64,000 bases of DNA. Origin: Kitasatospora aureofaciens. GTDB lineage: Bacteria; Actinomycetota; Actinomycetes; Streptomycetales; Streptomycetaceae. Positions 8,630 through 16,780 of this stretch are shown one piece after another. A model generated the notes under the pieces. It did no database searches. It was given only the letters and a program-made list of their open reading frames with translations, and was not told the origin of the DNA. The DNA lies in assembly GCF_001188955.3 (NCBI RefSeq), contig NZ_JPRF03000025.1, positions 51,871 to 115,870 on the forward strand, written 5' to 3'. The translations under genes and the position numbers were made by a program. How positions within the stretch are numbered: position 1 is the stretch's first letter; each line of letters opens with the position of its first letter.

Positions 8630-9061
8630 ATGTCCGAGCCCATCCGCGTACGGGGGTCGGTGGTCGTCCCCGACGCCGAGCTCGTCTGGCGCTTCTCGCG
8701 TTCCTCCGGCCCCGGCGGCCAGCACGTCAACACCTCCGACTCCAAGGTCGAGCTGCGTTACGACGTGGCCGCCTCGAAGGCGCTGCCCGAGGTGTGGCGC
8801 ACGCGTGCCCTGGAGCGGCTGGCGAACCGGCTGGTGGACGGCCGGGTGCTGGTGGTCCAGGCGTCGGAGTTCCGCTCGCAGTGGCGCAACCGGGAGGCGG
8901 CCGCGGCCCGGCTGGCGGCGGTGCTGAGCGAGGCGTGCGCGCCGCCGCCGAAGGCCCGCCGGGCGACCAGGCCGAGTCGGGGGACGGTCGAGCGGCGGCT
9001 GAACAACAAGCGGCACCGCTCCGAGTTGAAGCAGGGGCGGCGGTCGCCGCGCGGCGAGTAG
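8630..9061 (+). CDS. arfB: Alternative ribosome-rescue factor ArfB (YaeJ-type peptidyl-tRNA hydrolase)
   Basis: 143 aa. It hydrolyses peptidyl-tRNA on ribosomes stalled without a stop codon. The RF-1 catalytic loop SGPGGQHVN (GGQ at residues 29-31) is intact, followed by SDSKVELRYDVAAS. The C-terminal tail is strongly basic (RRLNNKRHRSELKQGRRSPRGE), the part that inserts in the mRNA channel. It lacks the stop-codon-recognition domain of full release factors. GATGAT lies 6 nt before the ATG at 8630, and no Shine-Dalgarno is obvious, so the mRNA may be leaderless. Confidence 0.92.
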   Translation: MSEPIRVRGSVVVPDAELVWRFSRSSGPGGQHVNTSDSKVELRYDVAASKALPEVWRTRALERLANRLVDGRVLVVQASEFRSQWRNREAAAARLAAVLSEACAPPPKARRATRPSRGTVERRLNNKRHRSELKQGRRSPRGE

Positions 9062-9099
9062 CCGAAGGCCCGCGACCGGGCCCGGCACCCCGGTCCGGT

Positions 9100-9636
9100 T
9101 CAGCCCAGGGTGCGGTAGCCGCCGCGGAAGTAGAGCAGCGGGCGGCCGCCGGGGGCGGGGACGGTGGCCTCCAGGACGCGGCCGACCAGCAGGAGGTGGT
9201 CGCCCGCGGGTATCCGCTGTTCGGTGCGGCACTCGACGGTGGCCAGCGCGCCCTCGACCAGCGGGGCCCCGGTGTGGGCGCCGCGGCGGTGCGGGGTCTC
9301 CGCGAACAGCAGCCGGTCGCTGAGCCGCCCCTTCATGGCGAAGCGCGAGCCGAGCGTTTTCTGCCCCTCGGCGAGCACCGAGACCGCCCAGGTGTCGTTG
9401 CGGGAGAGCACCTCGTCCATCCGGGAGTCCTCGCGGACCGAGATCAGCACCAGTGGCGGGTCCAGCGACACCGAGAGGAAGGACGTGGCGGTCATGCCGA
9501 CGTCCTCGCCGTCCTCCTCGTCGTGGACGGTCACCAGGCTCACACCGGCGGCGAGCTGGGAGAGTGCTGCCCGGAACTCGTCGGGCGTGGCGCGGGGGGC
9601 AGCTTCGGGCTGCGGGGACGGGTACACGTACCGCAC
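9100..9636 (-). CDS. Flavin reductase family protein (FMN-binding split barrel)
   Basis: 178 aa from GTG 9636. It shows the flavin-reductase-like pattern: FRAALSQLAAGVSLVTVHDEEDGE, then the flavin-binding GMTATSFLSVSLDPPLVLISVREDSRM, WAVSVLAEGQ, SRFAMKG, and GDHLLLVGRVLEATVPAPGGRPLLYFRGGYRTLG. Such proteins reduce FMN or FAD with NAD(P)H, often for a partner monooxygenase, but no monooxygenase is nearby. The start is uncertain: an in-frame ATG at 9789 would add 51 low-complexity residues, which look non-conserved. The residue run DEEDGED is a small acidic insert between strands. Confidence 0.85.
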   Translation of the reverse strand: MRYVYPSPQPEAAPRATPDEFRAALSQLAAGVSLVTVHDEEDGEDVGMTATSFLSVSLDPPLVLISVREDSRMDEVLSRNDTWAVSVLAEGQKTLGSRFAMKGRLSDRLLFAETPHRRGAHTGAPLVEGALATVECRTEQRIPAGDHLLLVGRVLEATVPAPGGRPLLYFRGGYRTLG

Positions 9637-9994
9637 GGTAGTCGTCGCTCGCCGGAAACGGCATCGGGCCGTGGTCGTAGGACCACCGGGGTGGTCCCTT
9701 TCCGGTCGTGCTGCGCTCACCCCCAGGAGTGAAGCGGAGGGACCGGCGGGTGCAGTGGGCTTCAGCGCGCGGCCCATGCGGTCGAGCACGAGAAATGTCC
9801 CGAGTCGCGCTTTATGTCCTGCTATGGGACGGATGAACTGATTAAGGGTGCATTAGTGTCGTGTGATTTAAGTCACAAGTGGCGCCCTATTGCTGACCGA
9901 GCGTGCCGAACGCTGTGCTCCCTGTGATTCAGTTCTTCTGGCAATCGGACGATAACCAATCAAGAACTATCCGAAGCAGCCGGGGAGCCCCCGC
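9637..9994. other. Regulatory intergenic region upstream of the diguanylate cyclase
   Basis: 358 bp, noticeably A/T-richer from about 9800 to 9970 than its surroundings. It holds the Crp-type palindrome at 9862-9877 and the leader of the GGDEF gene; the first ATG-proximal ribosome site is CGGGGAG at 9980-9986. No gene is visible. Confidence 0.6.
9862..9877. promoter_or_regulatory. Crp (cAMP receptor protein)-type operator
   Basis: TGTGATTTAAGTCACA is a perfect TGTGA-N6-TCACA palindrome and also fits the Streptomyces Crp motif GTG-N6-GNCAC exactly. It lies 118 nt upstream of the ATG of the GGDEF gene. In A/T-richer surroundings it is unlikely to be chance in a genome of this GC content. Confidence 0.7.
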
Positions 9995-11782
9995 ATGGAA
10001 GCCGAGTCGGAGCCGTACGTCCGTCTCGCGACCCTCCGCACCTTGCACCGGGTCGTGGCGGACCTCAACGCTGCCCGCAGCCTGGCGGGCACGCTGCAGG
10101 CCGTCGTCGAGGGCGCGGTGCACGGACTCGGCTTCGACGCCGCCGCGGTCAGCCTGGTGCGGCCGGACGGCGACCTCGTGGTGGCGGCCGTCTGGGAGCT
10201 GGAGGAGAGCCCGATGGGCGGGCCCTCGGTGCTCCTCGGCCAGGTCGGCTCGCGGGAGTCCTGGGACCGGCTGCTCGGCGTCAGCGACCACTGGGGCACC
10301 CTGCGCTTCCTGCCGTACGACCGCGGCTGGGCCGTCGCCAGCGACATCCCGCGCTGGATCGGGGACGGCCCGCTGCCCGTCTACGCCAACGACTGGCACC
10401 CCGCCGACGGGCTGCTCGCCCCGATGTACAGCGCAGGCGGCGACCTGCTCGGCGTCCTCTCGGTGGACCGCCCGCGCAGCGGCAAACGGCCCGGGGCGTG
10501 GACCCGCGAGGCACTGGAGATGTTCTCGCTGCAAGCCTCCATCGCGATCGGCAACGCCCGGCTGCGGGCCGAGATGCAGCGCGCGCTGGCCCGGCTGGAG
10601 AAGGAGCAGCAGGCGCTGCGCGCCAGCGAGGAGAGCTTCCGGCAGGCCTTCGAGTACGCCCCCAGCGGGATGGCCATCACCGAACTGCACGGCGCCGGGC
10701 GCGGCCAGCTGACCAGGGTCAACGACGCGCTGTGTCGACTGCTCGGCCGCCCCCGCGCGGTGCTGCGCCAGCAGAGCTTCGCCGACCTGGTCCACCCCGA
10801 GGACCGCGCCCTGTTGGAACGCACCAGCGCCGAGAGCGGCCGGGCCGAACTGCGGCTGTCCCGGCGGGACGGCGGCTACCAGTGGGTCTGCCTGCGCAAC
10901 TCCATCGTGGCGGACGCGGCCGAGGGCCCCAGCTTCCTGCTCACCCACGTCGAGGACATCGAGGACCGCAAGCGCCACGAACTCCAGCTCGCCCACCGGG
11001 CCAGCCACGACGCGCTCACCGGCCTGCCCAACGGCGCCGAGCTCAAGGCCCGGCTGGCCCGCCGGCTCTGCGCCGAGCCCCAGCCGGTCGGCGCCGCCGC
11101 CAAGTCCGGCGAGGCCTACCCGCAGGCGTACGGCTACCCGGCCGACTCGTACAGCGCGCACACCGCGTACGAGGGGCTGGAGGGCCTGGACCCGTACGCC
11201 GGGCAGGTGCACGGGTACGGGCCGGTCGAGGGCGGCCCGCTGCCCGGGCTCGGCGCCGGCTACGGGGAGCACGTGCACGCCGTGGTCCCGGCCGAGTACG
11301 GGCAGGGCGGCGAGGCCTGGTCCGGGCCGTTCCGCTCCGGCCCGGCGGCGCCCGCGGAGAAGGGCCTCGCGGTGCTCTTCTGCGACCTGGACGGCTTCAA
11401 GTCGATCAACGACCGGTTCGGGCACAACGCGGGCGACTCGGTGCTGGTCGAGGTCGCCCGGCGGCTGAGCGGGGCGGTCCGGGACGGCGACACGGTGGCC
11501 CGGCTGGGCGGCGACGAGTTCGTGGTGCTGGCCGACGGGATCGGCCGCGAGGAGGCCAAGGACCTTGCCCACCGGCTGCGCAACGCGATCATCCCGCCGA
11601 TGCGGATCGACGGCCGGGCGATGCGGGTCGGGGTGAGCCTCGGCATCGGCTGGGCAGGCTGCGGGATGAGCATCGAGGAGGTGCTGAACACCGCGGACGA
11701 GCGGATGTACGACGAGAAGCGGGCCCGGGGCGGCGCGGTGCGGGGCGCGCGGGGCGAGCGCTCGCACCGGCGCGCGGGCTGA
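9995..11782 (+). CDS. cdgB: GAF-PAS-GGDEF diguanylate cyclase (CdgB-like)
   Basis: 595 aa. Order of domains: GAF (residues about 15-175; LHRVVADLNAARSLAGTLQAVV...), a short coiled coil, PAS/PAC (about 205-325; ESFRQAFEYAPSGMAITEL and HVEDIEDRKRHE), then GGDEF. The active-site motif GGDEF is at 505-509 and an intact inhibitory I-site RDGD at 496-499, so it should make cyclic-di-GMP with product feedback. No EAL domain. The GGDEF domain is split: DALTGLPNGAELKARLARRL is followed by about 85 Tyr/Gly/Pro-rich residues (about 370-455) before LAVLFCDLDGFKSINDRFGHN. Domain order and neighbours (arfB, nagKA) match the S. coelicolor cdgB locus, whose product affects development. Confidence 0.92.
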   Translation: MEAESEPYVRLATLRTLHRVVADLNAARSLAGTLQAVVEGAVHGLGFDAAAVSLVRPDGDLVVAAVWELEESPMGGPSVLLGQVGSRESWDRLLGVSDHWGTLRFLPYDRGWAVASDIPRWIGDGPLPVYANDWHPADGLLAPMYSAGGDLLGVLSVDRPRSGKRPGAWTREALEMFSLQASIAIGNARLRAEMQRALARLEKEQQALRASEESFRQAFEYAPSGMAITELHGAGRGQLTRVNDALCRLLGRPRAVLRQQSFADLVHPEDRALLERTSAESGRAELRLSRRDGGYQWVCLRNSIVADAAEGPSFLLTHVEDIEDRKRHELQLAHRASHDALTGLPNGAELKARLARRLCAEPQPVGAAAKSGEAYPQAYGYPADSYSAHTAYEGLEGLDPYAGQVHGYGPVEGGPLPGLGAGYGEHVHAVVPAEYGQGGEAWSGPFRSGPAAPAEKGLAVLFCDLDGFKSINDRFGHNAGDSVLVEVARRLSGAVRDGDTVARLGGDEFVVLADGIGREEAKDLAHRLRNAIIPPMRIDGRAMRVGVSLGIGWAGCGMSIEEVLNTADERMYDEKRARGGAVRGARGERSHRRAG

Positions 11783-11971
11783 CGGCGGCCGCCGGGCACA
11801 GGCCGGTCGGTCGGGTGCCGACCACACCGGGGACGCGCAGGTTACCCACGGGTTGTCAAGGGTTCTTTTCCCGCTGTCACGTACGGCAGGTAGGGTGCGC
11901 GGTACGACAGCGTCCATGATCTGCGCCGCCCGCAGCGCGGCGGCGCGCACCGGATGGGGGAACAGACCACC

Positions 11972-12964
11972 GTGACGACCGCCGGCGACAACGGAGTGCC
12001 CGAGGGCCAGGGGGGCGGTGCCCCACAGGACGACGACCCGTTCGGCTACCTCTACCGCCCGGCCGACGGCTCCACCGGACAGCCGGCCGAGCCGCAGCAG
12101 GGAGTTCCCCGGACGCCGTACAGCCGGCCGATGGAGGTCGGCCGGGCGCAGTACGGTCCGCCGCGCGCCCAGCAGCCGTACGGCCAGCCCGGTCCGGTGC
12201 AGCCGCCGTACGGCCAGCAGGGAATCCCGCCGCAGGGCCCGTACGGCCAGCCGGGCGTTCCGCCGCAGCACGGCGAGTACGGCGCGCCCACCCAGCAGTC
12301 CCGCTACGCCGAGCACTCCCGGCCGCAGCCGGGGGACGAGCGGCCGAGCAGCGGCCGGAGCAAGGGCGCGGTGATCGGCGCGGTCGCCGTGGTCGCGGCG
12401 ATAGCGATCGGTGCCGGGATCGCGCTCTCCACCGGGGACCCGGACGGCGGCGACAAGAGCGCCAAGGGCGGCACCACGACCGCCGCCCCGCCGTCCCCCA
12501 CCGCCACCGCGGCGAGCAGCACCGCCGGCGGGACGCCCTCCCCTTCGGCGAGTGCCACCGCCACCGACGGGCCGTCGACCGTGGACGCCGGCCAGTTGCA
12601 GGGCCAGAACGCGCCGTCGGGCAACAGCGTCAAGGGCGCCAAGTCCGCCGACGGGAGCTACCTGACGCTCCAGCAGGGCGGCTCGGTGACCTGGAACGGC
12701 CAGATCGCCACGGCAGGGACGTACAAACTCACCGTGCACTACAACAACGCCGGGGCGGACGTGAAGGGCGCGGCCTCGGTCAACGGCAAGGACTGGCCGA
12801 GCGGGCTGTCGTTCAGGAACTACGTCCCCGGCAAGGACCCGGCGTCGTCCTGGTACACCACCTGGATACTCCCGCAGTTCCAGGCCGGGGCGAACTCGGT
12901 CACCTTCACGGTGCCGTCCGGCCCGGTCCTGATCGACCAGGTCACGGTCGAGCCGAGCAGCTGA
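11972..12964 (+). CDS. Single-pass membrane protein with extracellular carbohydrate-binding-like domain
   Basis: About 330 aa. A cytoplasmic Gln/Pro/Tyr/Gly-rich tail with repeated PYGQPG-type units (residues about 30-120) precedes one membrane segment (AVIGAVAVVAAIAIGAGIAL). Next comes a Ser/Thr/Ala/Pro linker, then a C-terminal beta domain with YLTLQQGGSVTWNG, AGTYKLTVHYNNAGAD, SWYTTWILPQFQAGANSVTFTVPSGPVLIDQVTVEP. That domain reads like a CBM6/35 jelly roll; the ligand is unknown. GTG 11972 is favoured because GGGGGA lies 10 nt upstream; ATG 11954 is the alternative. The convergent nagA suggests a wall-polymer or amino-sugar context. Confidence 0.75.
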   Translation: MTTAGDNGVPEGQGGGAPQDDDPFGYLYRPADGSTGQPAEPQQGVPRTPYSRPMEVGRAQYGPPRAQQPYGQPGPVQPPYGQQGIPPQGPYGQPGVPPQHGEYGAPTQQSRYAEHSRPQPGDERPSSGRSKGAVIGAVAVVAAIAIGAGIALSTGDPDGGDKSAKGGTTTAAPPSPTATAASSTAGGTPSPSASATATDGPSTVDAGQLQGQNAPSGNSVKGAKSADGSYLTLQQGGSVTWNGQIATAGTYKLTVHYNNAGADVKGAASVNGKDWPSGLSFRNYVPGKDPASSWYTTWILPQFQAGANSVTFTVPSGPVLIDQVTVEPSS

Positions 12965-12984
12965 CGATCCGTCCCGCGGACGCG

Positions 12985-13020
12985 AACGGCCGCCCGCCCC
13001 TTCGGGGGAGGGCGGCCGTT
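12985..13020. terminator. Bidirectional terminator hairpin
   Basis: AACGGCCGCCC pairs perfectly with GGGCGGCCGTT, with an inner CCCC/GGGG step and a TTCG tetraloop, followed by GCCTTTCG. It sits between the convergent CBM-like gene and nagA. Confidence 0.85.
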
Positions 13021-13047
13021 GCCTTTCGTTCGGTCGGTCCCCGCGGC

Positions 13048-14232
13048 TCAGGCGGACTTGACGATGGGGAACCTGTCGCCGCCGAGGACCCAGCGGCCCC
13101 GGTGCATGACGGCGACCAGGTCGTAACTCGTGGAGTCGACCACGACCAGGTCGGCGAGCTTGCCGGTCTCCAGGGAGCCGACCGAGTCGGTGAGGCCGAG
13201 CAGCCGGGCCGGGGTGGTGCAGAGCGACTCGACGGTCTGGTCGAGGGTCAGGCCGTTGACGGTGACCGAGCGCTTGAAGGCCACGTCCAGGGTGAGGGTG
13301 GAGCCGGCGATCGCGCCGCCCTCGACCAGCCGGGCCACGCCGCTCTCGACCCGGACCTGGAGGGGGCCGAGGGGGTAGAGGCCGTCGCCCATGCCGGCGG
13401 CGCCCATGGCGTCGGTGATCAGGGCGACGCGGCCGGGGCCGGCGGTGCCGTAGGCGAGGTCGAGGACGGAGGGGTGGAGGTGGACGCCGTCGTTGATGAG
13501 TTCGACGGTGACGCGCTCGTCCTCGAGCAGGGCGACGATGGGGCCGGGGGCGCGGTGGGCGATGCCGGGCATGGCGTTGAAGAGGTGGGTGGCGACGGTG
13601 GCGCCGGCGTCGATGGCTTCGAGGGTGGTGGGGTAGTCGGAGTCGGTGTGGCCGACGGCGGCGATGACGCCGAGGTCGGCGAGCATGCGTACGGAGTCGA
13701 GGCCGCCGGGGAGTTCGGGGGCGAGGGTGACCATCCTGGCGTGGCCGCGGGCGGCGTCGACGAGCTTGCGGACGAGGGCGGGATCGGGGTCGCGCAGCAG
13801 GTCGGGGCGGTGGGCGCCGCAGCGGTTGTGGGAGATGAAGGGGCCCTCGAAGTGGACGCCGGCGAGGATGCCGTCCTCGACGAGTTCGGAGAGTACGGCG
13901 GCCTGGCGGGCGACGTCGTCGATCTCGCCGGTGACGGTGGAGGCCATCGTGGTGGTGGTGCCGTGTTCGAGGTGGGTGCGGGCGGCGAGGAGGGCCTCCT
14001 CGGCGATGCCGGAGGCGTAGGAGGCGCCGCCGCCGCCGTGGACGTGCAGGTCGACGAAGCCGGGTACGACGGTGTGGCCGGTCAGGTCGAGGTCGCCCGG
14101 CTCGGTCCCACCGCTCGTGATGGCTGCGATGCGGGATCCCTCGACGGCGAGGCGGTCCCCCTCGACGACGCCGCCGGGCAGGACCAGTCGGGCGCCGGCC
14201 AGGGCAGTACGGTCACGGTCCGCGGTGGTCAC
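13048..14232 (-). CDS. nagA: N-acetylglucosamine-6-phosphate deacetylase
   Basis: 394 aa. It converts GlcNAc-6-P to GlcN-6-P plus acetate. It belongs to the amidohydrolase superfamily: metal site VPGFVDLHVHGGGG, EGPFISHNRCGAH, the second metal ligands in AVGHTDSDYPTTLEA and ATHLFNAMPGIAHRAPG, and the catalytic Asp in ALITDAMGAAG. Start GTG 14232 overlaps the stop of the upstream ROK kinase by 4 bp (GTGA), so the two are translationally coupled. The dre operators upstream of the kinase imply control by the GntR regulator DasR, as for nagKA in S. coelicolor. Confidence 0.95.
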   Translation of the reverse strand: MTTADRDRTALAGARLVLPGGVVEGDRLAVEGSRIAAITSGGTEPGDLDLTGHTVVPGFVDLHVHGGGGASYASGIAEEALLAARTHLEHGTTTTMASTVTGEIDDVARQAAVLSELVEDGILAGVHFEGPFISHNRCGAHRPDLLRDPDPALVRKLVDAARGHARMVTLAPELPGGLDSVRMLADLGVIAAVGHTDSDYPTTLEAIDAGATVATHLFNAMPGIAHRAPGPIVALLEDERVTVELINDGVHLHPSVLDLAYGTAGPGRVALITDAMGAAGMGDGLYPLGPLQVRVESGVARLVEGGAIAGSTLTLDVAFKRSVTVNGLTLDQTVESLCTTPARLLGLTDSVGSLETGKLADLVVVDSTSYDLVAVMHRGRWVLGGDRFPIVKSA

Positions 14233-15176
14233 GCGGTCACCTCCATCGAGAGCAGGTCCCAGGCGAGCAGACCCGCTCCCAGGGACGCGGCGGTGTCTTT
14301 GAGCATGGCGGGTACGACCTTCGGGGGCATCTGGAAGGTCAGGCGCTCGGTGACCGCCGTGCGCAGCGGGGTGAAGAGCGTGTCGCCGGCCTCGGCCAGC
14401 CCGCCGCCGACGATCACCGTGGACGGGTCGAGCAGGCTCTGGGCGAGCACGATGCCGTCCGCCAGGGCGTCGACCGCCTCCTGCCAGACCGTCCGGGCGC
14501 GGTCGTCCCCGGCGTCCACGGCGGCGGCGCAGGATGCCGCGTCGGCGTCGGGATCGCCGCTGGCCACGGCCCAGGCGCGGGAGACCGCGGAGGCCGAGGC
14601 GAGCGTCTCCAGGCAGCCGCGGGCGCCGCAGCCGCACCGCGGGCCGCCCGGGCGGACCACGACGTGGCCGATCTCGCCGCCGTAGCCGTGCGCGCCGGCC
14701 TCGATCCGGCCGTCGATGCCGATGGCGCCGGCGATGCCGGTGCCCAGGGCGATGAACAGGAAGCGGCCGACGCCCCGGCCGGCTCCGAGCCGGCCCTCGG
14801 CCAGGCCGCCGGAACGCACGTCGTGGCCGAGGGCCACCGGCATCGCGGGACCGCCGGGGGTGGCCAGTCGCTCGCCGAGCAGCTTGCGCATCGGGAGGTC
14901 GCGCCAGCCGAGGTTGGCGGAGAAGACCGCGATCCCGTTCTTCTCGTCGATCGTGCCGGGCACGGCCACGCCGGCCGCCGCCGGGGCGACGCCGAAGCGG
15001 GCGCGGCCCTCGTCGGCCAGGTCGGCGGCGAAGTCGAGGATGGCGGCGACGACGGCGTCGGGGCCGTGCTCCCGCCCGGTCGGTCGGCGTGCTTCGAACA
15101 GCACGGAGCCGTCCTGGGCGAGCAGCGCGGCCTTCATGCCGGTGCCGCCTACATCGAGTGCGATGACGTGCTTCAC
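14229..15176 (-). CDS. nagK: ROK-family sugar kinase, probable N-acetylglucosamine kinase
   Basis: 315 aa from GTG 15176. ROK signatures: N-terminal ATP site VIALDVGGTGMKAALL, the catalytic segment in ALGHDVRSGGLAEGRLGAG, FIALGTGIAGAIGIDG, and the zinc motif GYGGEIGHVVVRPGGPRCGCGARGCLETLAS (the CGCxxxGCxE cysteines are present). Position upstream of nagA, with 4-bp overlap, makes it the GlcNAc kinase that supplies GlcNAc-6-P; this corresponds to the nagKA arrangement in streptomycetes. Glucose phosphorylation as a side activity is possible in this family. Confidence 0.88.
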   Translation of the reverse strand: MKHVIALDVGGTGMKAALLAQDGSVLFEARRPTGREHGPDAVVAAILDFAADLADEGRARFGVAPAAAGVAVPGTIDEKNGIAVFSANLGWRDLPMRKLLGERLATPGGPAMPVALGHDVRSGGLAEGRLGAGRGVGRFLFIALGTGIAGAIGIDGRIEAGAHGYGGEIGHVVVRPGGPRCGCGARGCLETLASASAVSRAWAVASGDPDADAASCAAAVDAGDDRARTVWQEAVDALADGIVLAQSLLDPSTVIVGGGLAEAGDTLFTPLRTAVTERLTFQMPPKVVPAMLKDTAASLGAGLLAWDLLSMEVTA

Positions 15177-15204
15177 GGAGGACAGTTTCCCTTGGTCCGG
15201 GCGA

Positions 15205-15220
15205 AGAGGTCTAGTCCAGT
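15205..15220. promoter_or_regulatory. DasR-type dre operator of nagKA
   Basis: AGAGGTCTAGTCCAGT matches the dre consensus A(G/C)TGGTCTAGACCA(G/C)T at 14 of 16 positions. It lies 29-44 nt before the nagK start codon, a place where binding would block transcription. DasR releases such sites in response to phosphorylated amino sugars. Confidence 0.75.
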
Positions 15221-15226
15221 GGTCGG

Positions 15227-15242
15227 ATTGGTCTGGTCCATG
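15227..15242. promoter_or_regulatory. Weaker second dre-like site
   Basis: ATTGGTCTGGTCCATG keeps TGGTCT-GG-TCCA, 11 of 16 consensus positions, 22 bp (two helical turns) from the stronger site. It may allow paired binding; low certainty on its own. Confidence 0.4.
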
Positions 15243-15379
15243 TTGGGTGAGCTTTGTCTCGGCTGCGGGGGTGTGCGGGGCTTTGTGTCGAGGGGGCGGG
15301 CAGGGGCTTCCGTTCACCCTGTGTTGCGCATCGTGCAACGAAACGGGGCACTTCGGTAACTACTCGGCGGGTGGGTCCG

Positions 15380-15395
15380 ATTGGTGTGGACCAGT
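15380..15395. promoter_or_regulatory. DasR-type dre operator of the sugar-binding lipoprotein gene
   Basis: ATTGGTGTGGACCAGT matches the dre consensus at 13 of 16 positions. It lies 83-98 nt upstream of the TTG start at 15478, so both divergent genes carry their own site. Confidence 0.65.
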
Positions 15396-15477
15396 GGACG
15401 AACGGTTTGGCAGTCTTGCGCTCCCCCCTGCCGGATTCCCTCATCCGGCCGTATTTCCCCCGAAGGCGGTACCCGCG

Positions 15478-16761
15478 TTGGACAGGCGCGCCCACGTTTC
15501 CATCCGTGTGCTCGGAACGGCACTGGCCGGAGCACTGGTGCTCACCACGGTCAGCGCGTGCGGCGGGCAGAGCGGCGGGCCGGTCACGCTCAAACTGGTC
15601 GCCGCGGACTACGGGGAGAACGCCGAGACCAGCTCCAAGCACTACTGGGACGAGGTCTCCAAGGCCTTCGAAGCGGCCAACCCCGGCATCAAGGTCCAGG
15701 TCGAGGTGGACAGCTGGACCGACATCGGCAAGAAGGTCGACGACATGATCGCGGCCGGGAAGACGCCGGACCTGCTGCAGACCGGCGGGTTCGCGGACCA
15801 GGTCGCCGCAGACCGGCTGTACCCGGCCGCCGACGTGCTCTCCATGGACACCCAGGCCAAGTTCATGGACAACTTCTCGCACGCCGGGCAGGTGTTGGGC
15901 ACCCAGTACGGGATCCCGTTCGTGTCGTCCTCGCGGGTCCTCTTCTACAACAAGGCGATCTTCCGGCAGGCGGGGATCACCCAGCCGCCGACCACCTGGA
16001 ACGAGCTGCGCGCGACGGCCGAGAAGATCAAGGCCAAGGTGCCGGGAGTGACCCCGTACGGGCTGCCGCTGGGGCCCGAGGAGGCGCCGGCCGAGTCGAT
16101 GCTGTGGACGCTGAGCGGCGGCGGGAGCCTCTCCGACGACGTCGGCAACTACACCATCGACAGCGACCAGAACCAGGCGACGTTCAGCTGGCTGAAGAAC
16201 AACCTGGTGAGCACCGGGCTGACCTACCCGGACCCCGGCAAGATGAACCGCACGCCGGCGTTCCAGGACTTCACGGCCGGGAAGGTCGCGATGCTCAACG
16301 GGCACCCGACGCTGCTGCGGATGGCGTCCGCCGCGAACATCGAGTTCGGGACGGCGGCGATCCCGAAGAAGGACGGCGTCGGGCGGACCGGGAGCCTCGG
16401 GGTCGCCGACTGGATGATGGCGTTCAAGGCCAACGGGCACAAGAACGAGATCAAGAAGTTCCTGTCCTTCGTCTACACCAAGGACTACCAGCTGAAGTTC
16501 GACGAGCAGTACAACCTGCTGCCGGTCACCCAGGACGCCTTCAACCAGATGTCCTCGGACCCCAAGCACGCGGACCTCAAGCAGTTCGCGGTCGGGCTGA
16601 CCAACGCGAGCTTCTACCCGTTCGGGGATCCCGTCTGGGGCGAGGTCAGCAACCGGATCAAGGCGGGGATCGGGCAGGCGGTGACCGGGGACCCGAAGCA
16701 GGTGCTCGGGGGGCTGCAGGACGCGGCGATGAAGGAAGCGGCCCGGGTCCGGAAGCAGTAG
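15478..16761 (+). CDS. Extracellular sugar-binding lipoprotein (ABC family 1)
   Basis: 427 aa. The N-terminus MDRRAHVSIRVLGTALAGAL ends in a lipobox VSAC, predicting a lipid-anchored protein. The body is a family-1 solute-binding protein: KAFEAANPGIKVQVEVDSW, GKTPDLLQTGGFADQVAADRLYPA, GIPFVSSSRVLFYNKAIFRQAGITQPPTTWNEL and FTAGKVAMLNGHPTLL. The TTG start is inferred because it is the first codon that leaves basic residues before the signal core; GAAGG lies about 11 nt upstream. No permease or ATPase gene follows (a cupin gene converges instead), so it is an orphan that must work with permeases elsewhere. The dre site implies amino-sugar or chitin-linked uptake. Confidence 0.88.
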   Translation: MDRRAHVSIRVLGTALAGALVLTTVSACGGQSGGPVTLKLVAADYGENAETSSKHYWDEVSKAFEAANPGIKVQVEVDSWTDIGKKVDDMIAAGKTPDLLQTGGFADQVAADRLYPAADVLSMDTQAKFMDNFSHAGQVLGTQYGIPFVSSSRVLFYNKAIFRQAGITQPPTTWNELRATAEKIKAKVPGVTPYGLPLGPEEAPAESMLWTLSGGGSLSDDVGNYTIDSDQNQATFSWLKNNLVSTGLTYPDPGKMNRTPAFQDFTAGKVAMLNGHPTLLRMASAANIEFGTAAIPKKDGVGRTGSLGVADWMMAFKANGHKNEIKKFLSFVYTKDYQLKFDEQYNLLPVTQDAFNQMSSDPKHADLKQFAVGLTNASFYPFGDPVWGEVSNRIKAGIGQAVTGDPKQVLGGLQDAAMKEAARVRKQ

Positions 16762-16780
16762 GGACCCGGACCGGCCTCGG

